Assembly: GCA_964019425.1 (NCBI GenBank)
Contig: OZ025791.1
Location: forward strand, 372,001-436,000
Source: Flectonema sp. DT1601
Lineage: Eukaryota; Euglenozoa; Diplonemea; Diplonemida; Diplonemidae
Reading direction: 5' to 3'
Length of the DNA stretch: 64,000 bases
Shown here piece by piece: positions 29,794 through 38,049 of the stretch (position 1 is the stretch's first letter; each line of letters begins with the position of its first letter). Below the pieces are notes generated by a model, which was given only the letters and a program-made list of their open reading frames with translations, did not search any database and was not told where the DNA came from. The translations under genes were made by a program, and so were the position numbers.

Positions 29794-31626
29794 TTATGTA
29801 AGTTTTGGAATGTCGCGCAGAAATGCGTATTTCTTTGCTTCAATTAACTGTTCCAGGTGAGCGTCTATCTTCTCTCTGAATTTCTCGATGCACTCTCCCC
29901 GCCAATCGATTGTCGCTAAAGCATTCCCGCATTCAGTTGCTGTTTCAGTTTGGATAGGAGATCCACCACATATTATTGTATCCATTAATGATAAAGCAAG
30001 AGGACCATCACCAACAACACAGGCTTTCTTTATCAAAGCGGTATAGGCTTCTGGAGAAGTACGAGCAGTGTCATTGTTTTGCTTTAAGATTTCAAGCCAA
30101 TGAAGAGCAGCGTCAAGATCATCCGCCTCACATGATAATATAATACATAAATTATAGCATTGTACTGGTGGGGTCAGTCCTATACTTTTAATTGAATTTA
30201 TTATCAAATCGTGCTGGCGTTGTGAAGGGCAAATTTTGCATCCGTCGAGAAGTGCTAAGAAAGGAAGGATGAGTTCATCGGAGTTGGATGTGGATTCTTT
30301 TCTTTTAGCAATAACATTATTGACAGCTATTTGAATACCTTCTTCAAATTGATTACCAAATGCACAAACAGTCGTAGCTATTTCTAAAACATCATTACTA
30401 TTACAGTCAGACACTATTTCTTGAAGTCTTTCCACAGCATTCCGATTTTCCTTTTTATCAACAATCTCCTCACAGCACTGTCGGAACCAATTTATTTTGT
30501 TGTTGTGATCCCACAGACAAGACCTACTCGTTTTTATACTTTGTTTGATCGATGAACAACCAGATATAAAGTTATTTTGCTTAACATCCTGAGGAGACGT
30601 TTTCACCTTCGCCAACAGAAGTAATCCTTTTTGATACTCCGAAACATGTTTTAATTCAATCAGAGAGTACAACAACGACACACAACTCAGTAGTGTCTCA
30701 TAATGCTTTTCAGAAGTGAGAACAGAGAGGCACAATTCCATTGCTTGTTGTGCAAAGCCAGAGTTGATGTGAATACGTGAAAGATTTACTGATTTAAACA
30801 ATGCTTCCATCTGTATGAGTTGTTCAATGACTGCTTCTATTTCTGAATAGGATGAATAGTTCTGTTGGGATAGAAGTTTTACGAACCTCGCAACCAGTCG
30901 AATATTTAATTTCTTACCTTCAATTGTCATTCTCAACAAGTTCATCATCATTGAAGCGTCATTCAGTCTCTCAGCGCTGTCAGATGCGACGAGTATTATT
31001 CTTGGGTCTAAGAGTTCTTCGGAAGTGAGGTTTTTCACAGCTGCTGCCCATACTATTCTGCTATCTTGTTGTGACTTATTGTATATTTGAATACCAGATG
31101 CGTAGATCCCAGGTGTTAATCTCAATTCCCTACTTCGCATCATTCTCACAGTCTTAGCCCAAAGTGGTGTTTGACAACTACTCTCTTGAGCCAACATCTT
31201 AAGAAAGATTTCAAACGATTCACTGTTAGCTTGTGGTAGGTTTTGAGAATTATTTTTTATAAGCTTGTTGTACAATGTAACAGCTCTATTAGTACTGAAC
31301 TTTGATTGTCGTGTAACAACAGCCATAGAGCTTAACACAAGATTCAACGTTTCAATCGAAAAAGGAACATCACCGATTGCTATTCCCCAATGAGAAGTAT
31401 TATTTACTATGTGGTCATATTCTCTTATCAGAGCTTTATACTTCCCAGATCGGTATTGTTTGTTGAACGAATTGAATAAAACCTGATCATCGTTAGAAAC
31501 TTTTAATTCATTTTTTATGGCTGCCATTCGGACTTCTTCATTACTCATGGTATCTGCTTTCTTTGACAATCCAACCAAGTCGGATACAGATAGTACCCGT
31601 CTTACTTGTATTCGAGTAATGAACAT
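29794..31626 (-). CDS. PPR-like helical-repeat protein, probably mitochondrial
   Basis: A 610-residue protein. The first real ATG is MFITRIQVRRVLS (31624-31626); the frame extends a little upstream but without an ATG. The start is basic and hydroxylated, as in a mitochondrial presequence. The body is all-helical with degenerate 35-residue pentatricopeptide-like units, clearest near the end (PVQCYNLCIILSCEADDLDA, SPEAYTALIKKACVVGDGP). Such proteins bind organelle RNA and act in RNA processing, editing or translation. ATCACAG ends about 33 nt upstream of the ATG. The next gene upstream encodes another probable organelle RNA-binding protein. Confidence 0.65.
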   Translation of the reverse strand: MFITRIQVRRVLSVSDLVGLSKKADTMSNEEVRMAAIKNELKVSNDDQVLFNSFNKQYRSGKYKALIREYDHIVNNTSHWGIAIGDVPFSIETLNLVLSSMAVVTRQSKFSTNRAVTLYNKLIKNNSQNLPQANSESFEIFLKMLAQESSCQTPLWAKTVRMMRSRELRLTPGIYASGIQIYNKSQQDSRIVWAAAVKNLTSEELLDPRIILVASDSAERLNDASMMMNLLRMTIEGKKLNIRLVARFVKLLSQQNYSSYSEIEAVIEQLIQMEALFKSVNLSRIHINSGFAQQAMELCLSVLTSEKHYETLLSCVSLLYSLIELKHVSEYQKGLLLLAKVKTSPQDVKQNNFISGCSSIKQSIKTSRSCLWDHNNKINWFRQCCEEIVDKKENRNAVERLQEIVSDCNSNDVLEIATTVCAFGNQFEEGIQIAVNNVIAKRKESTSNSDELILPFLALLDGCKICPSQRQHDLIINSIKSIGLTPPVQCYNLCIILSCEADDLDAALHWLEILKQNNDTARTSPEAYTALIKKACVVGDGPLALSLMDTIICGGSPIQTETATECGNALATIDWRGECIEKFREKIDAHLEQLIEAKKYAFLRDIPKLT

Positions 31627-32011
31627 TCTGTTCGTTATAATGTCTGACTTAGAAGTCACACTGTGATAGCAAATAAGTAATTTATGCTGCCTGATAATTA
31701 CTTACTAGCTGATAAAAGGTAATTATTCCAACAGTTGTTTACTCCTCACGTTTGTCGAATCTTTTTTCTGCATTATTTGAGTAACCTGCGTAAAAGAAAC
31801 GGGAGTTTTAAATATGTGAAAGTGTTTTACAATATTAAAAGTATCTGTTCCCTCTGATGGGCAATTCATAGTTTTCACATTTCCTGTTTTCAATGGATTG
31901 GAAAGAATTATCTAAAAGAGTTACCATCACATGTGAAGCTTGAGATCCTGAGCTCAAAGATAAATGTCAAACTCAAAGTTTCGATAATATAAATAGCCTC
32001 AAACATTATCA
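31627..32011. other. Intergenic spacer
   Basis: About 385 bases with no coding signal. It contains the acceptor of the PPR-like gene near 31660. Confidence 0.5.
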
Positions 32012-34150
32012 CTACGTGAATCGTGGAGTCTCTAAGGGGAAATTGCTAATCAAAGACGGAGGATCAACTGGACGAGGTGTTTGTCTCTTGTTATTCGGGT
32101 AAGGCCTATGCGGTCGGGGACTACCAGCAAGAGATGGACGTGCACTTGGTGTTTGTTGAATTACTTGTTGATGAGCGCCTAGTAGAGCTGTAGACTTTGA
32201 TTCCAATAGTTTAAGCAACTCATGGTCATCAGGGAGACCAAGTTTATGAAGATATTGTAAGAACATCAGAGCTCTTTCAGGTGTTATGTCGTGTTGGAGT
32301 TCATAAATACGATTGATCAAGGCGTCCATAACCACACCTGAAACACTCTCATGAACTAATGTAAAAGACAATACAGTAACATCAAGTATATTTGCTTCAT
32401 GTGGTGTCTGTAAGAACGGCTTAAGAAGCACATCAAGTAAGGTTGATTCTAAACGACTTCCAATAGTGTGGAAAGACCACAATAATTGAACCGCGTCGAT
32501 AACTTTTAATTCCGACTGTCGAGACATAATTGTTCGAGCTGACTCTTGGTAAATATCAACGTGACGTATTCGCAATGATGTAACTGACCAAATTAACTTT
32601 GCTGTCAGTCTCAAAGGAAATTTGTTCTCTGGTTGTTCTTCTTCATCAGCCTCCATCTCCTTAGTAAGTCTGTCTAATATATTTACAGAACTAATTCCAG
32701 GAGGTATATCATAACACGCACTGAAATATAAACAACTTGTTATCGTCTTAAATGATAGTCTTGACCAGTGACGTTCAAGGACGTTGGCCATCACTGGTAT
32801 CAAATTAGTTGGAATGTGTTGAGACTCCGTCGCTTTATTAACAACACCTAAATAAGATGTTATTTGCTTAATGAAATCATCTGTGCTGAAACCTTCTTTA
32901 AGTAATGTGATTGTATTGTCTACAACCCAATCGGGTAAAGGAATAGATAGCTGTCCATGAGCGAAGAATATTGCTCCCAGAATTTTAGTATTAGAGATGA
33001 TTATTGGCTTAGCAGCTTCGTGAATAGTTTTATTATAATTCGTATAGTATTCCGTAAAGAACTTAACACTGTCGGAAGCAGTTGGTACTGATAATACAGA
33101 AACTGACCAGAGACAAGTAGCAAAGCCATCAGGAGATAAGACTGTTTTCGTATCCATAGAAGTTGGTTTCAACATGTGTGATATGACAGAAGTATGACAA
33201 ATTCGTGTCGTTGCCATCGCCCATAAAACATTTGACACATGTTTTACAGAAAGTTTCGATGAAGTTATTTGTTTTTCACAACTCCTTAATAACAATTCAA
33301 TATCAAGCGACAGCTGAGCACCTGCCCACACTAAACGAGCACATTGCCCTGCAAGATTACGTGCATTATTTCTGTTCGTATTTAATATTTGTATTCTTGG
33401 GATGCAATCTTGATAAACTTGAATAACTTTACTACTTTTATTTTTCATCTTTGCAGCACACCACAATATCATACAGCTGTCATCGAATGATAAAGGGATA
33501 CCTTGTCTGTGAGTCTCGTGTAATAAAGAGTCGTATTGTGAATTAAACTTCGATGGGGATTGTGTTTTCCCCATAGACCAAGCCAATAAAGCCACCTCCT
33601 TGCCTGTTATAGCAGCCGTGATTTCACCAAACCCAAGAACAAGAGTTCGCCTAGCGAGAGATGTATTCGACAGTTGTCTTGCCATGTCAAGTAGGTGTGA
33701 ACGCAACGTCTCCGCATTCTCAAAGTGTTCGTTACTAACAGTAACAAGTTTCTTTCCTTGAAGAAAAACAAACTTCCTTTTGAGTGGATGCTTCGGTTCC
33801 ATTACACGGAGATATAAATCAATAGAAAATTTCAAATAAAAAATTTCTTTCAGAGTTATGTTTATCTTTGTGTCTATTTTATATCGACAACTACCATCCT
33901 TCTGCAGTAAAGATATAACGAACGGTAAAAGCTTATTAACGGCCAGATGTTGAATGTTATCAGTTCGAAGTTTAGTAATATTATAAAGGGTGTACGTTGC
34001 ATCATTCGTATCCCATAAAGAAGGTTTTGTAGTTAGTATATCGTGGACTATTGCTTCTGAGCGCACCATCGTTGCTTTTTCTGAGAACTTCCTGCCCGAT
34101 GTCGCCTCCTTCAACAGGCGAAATGTCAGTTTCCGAAAGTGATTAGCCAT
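32012..34150 (-). CDS. Heptatricopeptide/FASTK-RAP-like organelle RNA-binding protein
   Basis: 712 residues when started at MANHFRKLTFRLLKE, whose basic amphipathic head suits mitochondrial import. The frame is open to an ATG at 34222, but the extra part translates a T-rich tract ending in TCATTCAG at 34198, so I prefer the inner start. The body has repeated helical units with the LWAxA / LAWSM / LWSVSVL pattern typical of heptatrico- or octotricopeptide and FASTK-type repeats (SMGKTQSP, ILWCAAKMKN, NVLWAMATTRI, QLLWSFHTIG). The C-terminus is Pro/Arg-rich. The likely role is processing or stabilising mitochondrial RNA. No endonuclease or RAP motif can be assigned with certainty. Confidence 0.68.
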   Translation of the reverse strand: MANHFRKLTFRLLKEATSGRKFSEKATMVRSEAIVHDILTTKPSLWDTNDATYTLYNITKLRTDNIQHLAVNKLLPFVISLLQKDGSCRYKIDTKINITLKEIFYLKFSIDLYLRVMEPKHPLKRKFVFLQGKKLVTVSNEHFENAETLRSHLLDMARQLSNTSLARRTLVLGFGEITAAITGKEVALLAWSMGKTQSPSKFNSQYDSLLHETHRQGIPLSFDDSCMILWCAAKMKNKSSKVIQVYQDCIPRIQILNTNRNNARNLAGQCARLVWAGAQLSLDIELLLRSCEKQITSSKLSVKHVSNVLWAMATTRICHTSVISHMLKPTSMDTKTVLSPDGFATCLWSVSVLSVPTASDSVKFFTEYYTNYNKTIHEAAKPIIISNTKILGAIFFAHGQLSIPLPDWVVDNTITLLKEGFSTDDFIKQITSYLGVVNKATESQHIPTNLIPVMANVLERHWSRLSFKTITSCLYFSACYDIPPGISSVNILDRLTKEMEADEEEQPENKFPLRLTAKLIWSVTSLRIRHVDIYQESARTIMSRQSELKVIDAVQLLWSFHTIGSRLESTLLDVLLKPFLQTPHEANILDVTVLSFTLVHESVSGVVMDALINRIYELQHDITPERALMFLQYLHKLGLPDDHELLKLLESKSTALLGAHQQVIQQTPSARPSLAGSPRPHRPYPNNKRQTPRPVDPPSLISNFPLETPRFT

Positions 34151-34765
34151 TACTATGTTAGTTTGATTGATATAGTTTCCATTTAGTACAAAATTAACTG
34201 AATGAGAGTTATAAGAGAACATGAAGCATTCTCTCTCGATGATGTAGAATCAAGAGTCTTTGATATGATAATCCCTATTAAGGCTTATTGCTATGATACA
34301 TAGTAAAGGATGCATTCTAAACAAGAAGGAGATATCAACCGAAACAGGAAACGTTGCTATGATTTCAATCGATCACCTGTAGTAATAAATAATAATAATT
34401 TAAATTAAATAATTGAATTGAGTCAATCAACTACAGCAATGCTTGATAAATAAATAGTGACGGATTTCTTAATATTTTTTTTTTTTTTAATTTTAATTTT
34501 TGTATTATTTTCATATTTTCTCCTTAGTTCTGTTCTACATCGCGGGTTTATTTTTCGGTTTATTTTTTTTTTTTTTTTTTTCCATTCCGCGAGACAGCTC
34601 CTGATTAGTACAAATTTTTCGACAAAAAAAAAAAAAAAAAAAAGAGAAGAAGAAGAAAAAGGGAAAAAGAAAAAAAAACATCGTAACAACTAAAAACAAT
34701 GATCCCATAAGAAACTATGAGTACGAAGTACTTGTAGCAACTATTACTACGACAATAAAACTTCA
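34151..34765. other. Intergenic spacer with paired A/T runs
   Basis: About 615 bases. It has T34563-34581 (19) and A34624-34643 (20), so the transcript could fold back on itself here. A 9-codon upstream reading frame starts at 34182 and ends 2 nt before the start of the helical-repeat gene. Confidence 0.55.
34198..34215 (-). promoter_or_regulatory. Candidate trans-splice acceptor of helical-repeat gene
   Basis: On the minus strand CTTATAACTCTCATTCAG ends 47 nt before the preferred ATG at 34150 and lies inside the longer frame that starts at 34222. Confidence 0.45.
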
Positions 34766-37267
34766 CTACTTCATGTAGTGAGGTTTTGTTCCTCTTCCGT
34801 GGAACTTCAATTTCTTCTTTCCGAATCCAGGAATCTTTTGTATCTTAGCAGATCTTAAACTGTTCTTACGAGCTTGTTTTCTGTTAAACTTGTCAGCAAT
34901 GACCTGATGGATTCGATCTTTTCTGGAACCTCTCTTACGCTTCTTCTGGTTACGCTCACCATCATCAGCCTCATCGTTATCACGACCTCCATGACGGAGT
35001 AGTCCAGTGTCGTAGGAAGGCGATGTTTTGGCATCAGTTCTTCTGATTGATCTTCCAAGACATGTGAAAGACTTTGGATAACGAAGTACAAAAGAGTGTA
35101 GGCTAGGTCCTAACAATCCCTCGTGACGATTATTAAATCTATTCCATGATTGAATACTTACTCCAACAGATGATAAAAGAGTCCTCTTTGTACCACGAGG
35201 AAGGATGTTGAGAAGCTCTTCAATAGCAGACTGAGCCATTTTTCTTGCTTCTTCATTTTTACGGCCGGAGAGGGGGATTGATATAGAAGAAAGAGGAGCA
35301 GCTCCCTGAAGTACGGAAGCAGTAAGTTGAGTGGTGTCAGCGGTACTGCGTTCAATAACAAAGTTTGTTTTGCATCTGTGAAGGAATCGATGAAATGGTC
35401 CGTAGTACTGTTTTAACATTTCCCAACACAAACCATCTTCCAGAGTTGACATTGAGACTCCCAATTGCTCTGATTGAAGTAATCCCATTAGTGATCCTTC
35501 TACAGATGCTAAATGCTTTCCTTGTTTCTTACCGTGTTTAATAGCATGAACAGCTTGTGATGCTGGTACTACGTATAACGTATCAACGCACCATAAGTCA
35601 CAAAGTCCATCAACAGGTGCGTCAGCCAATTGCTGCTTCAGAGCACCCACAACAGCAACAGCAAGAGGAGACGCATCAATATTTTTAATAGTTCTCTGGT
35701 CAACAATGTTTACCTCTTTTGTGTGATCTTTTAATGACAATAATGGAAGAGACAATATTGATCTGACTGCTTCAGGAATTACCTTCTGATCGTAACGTGA
35801 AGGGTGACCTTCTGGTACTAAGAAGTCAAGTATCATTAAGAATCTCATAACAAGTTGATGATATTCTAATAGAGTCCCTTGGAACACAGCTAACAAACAA
35901 TATCCCCAAACTGATATGGTAGCGAATGGTGATGTCTTTTGATCGTGTAGGGTTTTCACAGCACCAGCAACAGCAGAGGCATCACTTGTTGCAATGGCTG
36001 TTATTGCTGCCTGTGCGATAATTGTCTTCTTAGCAGCACCAAGTAAGTCATCATCACGGAGAGCAGAAGAAGCATCTTCGACACATGGGAAGGTAACTGT
36101 TGAAAACTGACAGTCAGTTCCACTGGCGGAACCTTCTTCACAGAACCCAACTACTGTACTGTTGTGTCCAAGTGACTGAGATACCTTTAAGGCTTGGTCA
36201 ATAGGAGAAGCTGTACTCGACACAACAACATTGTGACGGTACTGATGGTCAGCTTTCATTCCTCTTATTAATGAAGCAGACAATTCATGAGTTGTGATTA
36301 AGATTCTTTTTGTTGGTGAAGTCAACAATGGTGATTCACCCAAGTACATAAAGAGATCACCTGAACATCCTTCACTTGCTAACGCTGCAGCAACTTCAAT
36401 AGACGATGAGACGTCAGGAACGGATATGATAACTTTCTCATCAAGTTTCGATACGGCGTATGATAATAATACACAAAGCCATTCACTACATGAGTTGTAT
36501 CCGGTTTGTGGACGAGCAATTTTAAGGTTACGAGATGGTTTCTTTGATGATTTCGATTTTGGTGCTGTTTTCTTTATAACCGCAAGTAAGTCATTAACAC
36601 AAGTGTCTCTCTCTCCCTCTGAGAGTTCCTTTGTTGATGAAAATAGAAACAGCGTTTCTCTTAAGAGTTTCAAAGAAGGAGGCTCTGTTGGTTTAGCAGG
36701 CTCTGGAATTACTTCTTCTTCCTCGGCGATTTCGTCTTCACGTTCTCTGTCGTCGCGCTTTCTTTTGACCTTTGTCTTCTTTTTGTCTTTCTTTTCCTTT
36801 TTCTCCTTGTTTGGTTGAGCTATCATGGGTCTTCTAAAGTCGTGCTCAGCTTCTAATAGTTTTACAACAACCTTTGATACAACTACTGCTGTTTCTTTTG
36901 TTGTTTGTGGGATTTCTGGTTCTAATCCGACAGTCAACATGACTGCTAAGAAACCAGAGCATCTGTTGTCAAACACTCGTTCTGTTTCACGAGTGATGTC
37001 GAAGTACTTTGTCCAGCAACCCTCTAGTTGTGTAGTAGTTTTTGAGAGTTCTTTTCTAAACAGTTTTGGTCCGTCACAAACGATTCCAACTTTTTTCCAT
37101 TGGTCAGTGAAAGCAACCATCTCTTCAATTCCTGTTGTGATATCTCCGTTTGATATTTTCACATTCTTCTCACCAACCACTTCATGAGTTGATTTGTCTA
37201 CTGCCACCATCGAGACATCAGTCAACGTCTTCTCACCTCCACAACAAACTGCCACTAATACCGACAT
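34766..37267 (-). CDS. Large nucleolar-type protein with helicase-C-like segment
   Basis: An 833-residue protein. The start is at MSVLVAVCCGGEK, just after ATCTCATCAG. Residues 1-150 look like an alpha/beta fold, loosely resembling an exonuclease-type domain without its acidic residues. A highly charged Lys-rich linker follows at about 155-200. Residues of about 270-410 have the order of an SF2 helicase C-terminal lobe (VIISVPDVSSSIEVAAALAS, KRILITTHELSASLIRG, NVVVSSTASPIDQAL) but the arginine-finger motifs are not evident. A further helical region follows, then a very basic tail (KKRKRGSRKDRI, GFGKKKLKFHGRGTKPHYMK) typical of ribosome biogenesis factors. I do not recognise the family; a nucleolar role is inferred from composition. 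Confidence 0.55.
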   Translation of the reverse strand: MSVLVAVCCGGEKTLTDVSMVAVDKSTHEVVGEKNVKISNGDITTGIEEMVAFTDQWKKVGIVCDGPKLFRKELSKTTTQLEGCWTKYFDITRETERVFDNRCSGFLAVMLTVGLEPEIPQTTKETAVVVSKVVVKLLEAEHDFRRPMIAQPNKEKKEKKDKKKTKVKRKRDDREREDEIAEEEEVIPEPAKPTEPPSLKLLRETLFLFSSTKELSEGERDTCVNDLLAVIKKTAPKSKSSKKPSRNLKIARPQTGYNSCSEWLCVLLSYAVSKLDEKVIISVPDVSSSIEVAAALASEGCSGDLFMYLGESPLLTSPTKRILITTHELSASLIRGMKADHQYRHNVVVSSTASPIDQALKVSQSLGHNSTVVGFCEEGSASGTDCQFSTVTFPCVEDASSALRDDDLLGAAKKTIIAQAAITAIATSDASAVAGAVKTLHDQKTSPFATISVWGYCLLAVFQGTLLEYHQLVMRFLMILDFLVPEGHPSRYDQKVIPEAVRSILSLPLLSLKDHTKEVNIVDQRTIKNIDASPLAVAVVGALKQQLADAPVDGLCDLWCVDTLYVVPASQAVHAIKHGKKQGKHLASVEGSLMGLLQSEQLGVSMSTLEDGLCWEMLKQYYGPFHRFLHRCKTNFVIERSTADTTQLTASVLQGAAPLSSISIPLSGRKNEEARKMAQSAIEELLNILPRGTKRTLLSSVGVSIQSWNRFNNRHEGLLGPSLHSFVLRYPKSFTCLGRSIRRTDAKTSPSYDTGLLRHGGRDNDEADDGERNQKKRKRGSRKDRIHQVIADKFNRKQARKNSLRSAKIQKIPGFGKKKLKFHGRGTKPHYMK

Positions 37268-38049
37268 TTGATAGTGTACCCTGATGAGATAAAACAACAT
37301 ATAAAACTACCTGATATCCTAATAACTACCTGTGGTACTACCAGCAGCTTATAAAAATATAATATCAGACAATAAGAAAATAGTATTATAAATCTGAGAT
37401 AATGCTGCTGTAGTTGACTAATGTGGAATACATTTCTCACTTACCATTTTTTCGTATCAGATTAGATTTAATTATCTCATGACAACGATCTTGGTATTAA
37501 TAGTAACGGATATCTAAGGGTCCAGTTGACTATATTTTATTAAAATCACACAATTTATCTTTTGGACTCTAAACTGCTAACGAAAAAAAAAAAGTCGAGT
37601 CCAAAAAAAAAAATAAACAAACGAAATAATATATAACACGTTAGTTGCAAAAATTTCAAGCAAACTGTTACATTTTTTGAATTTTTTAAAAAAGAGAGAG
37701 AGATGTGCGGATCAAATACTTCCTAAATGCACATTGCGGGAAGAAACGTTCGACTGTTGACTATAGCTACAACAAAAGACTCCACACTCGGAAGGCAGTG
37801 ATTACCCTGCCTTCATACTGACAGAAGACAACAAGAAAACAACGTTGGATCAATAAGAGTTCTTCCAGCGACATATTCAGCCATTAGAATTGGTGTCACG
37901 ATTCACTTAATTATGTATCAAAATAATAGCACTCGCAGGTTCAAAGTAGAGTGTTTTCTTCATTCAGTTTATCAAATCACAATAACAAATACGAGTATAA
38001 CAAAGCACAACTAAAACAACAGAAGCCGCATCTATAAAAGTATGGACAC
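37268..38049. other. Intergenic spacer at the edge of the esterase-galactosidase array
   Basis: About 780 bases, AT-rich, with no coding signal. It does not resemble the spacers inside the array by eye. Confidence 0.55.
37281..37294 (-). promoter_or_regulatory. Candidate trans-splice acceptor of nucleolar-type gene
   Basis: On the minus strand TTTTATCTCATCAG ends 13 nt upstream of the ATG. Confidence 0.55.

Noticed and set aside
34151-34222. Longer start of the helical-repeat gene at 34222
   Set aside because: The extra codons include a T-rich tract ending in CATTCAG that looks like an acceptor; the inner ATG also gives a better presequence. Not excluded.
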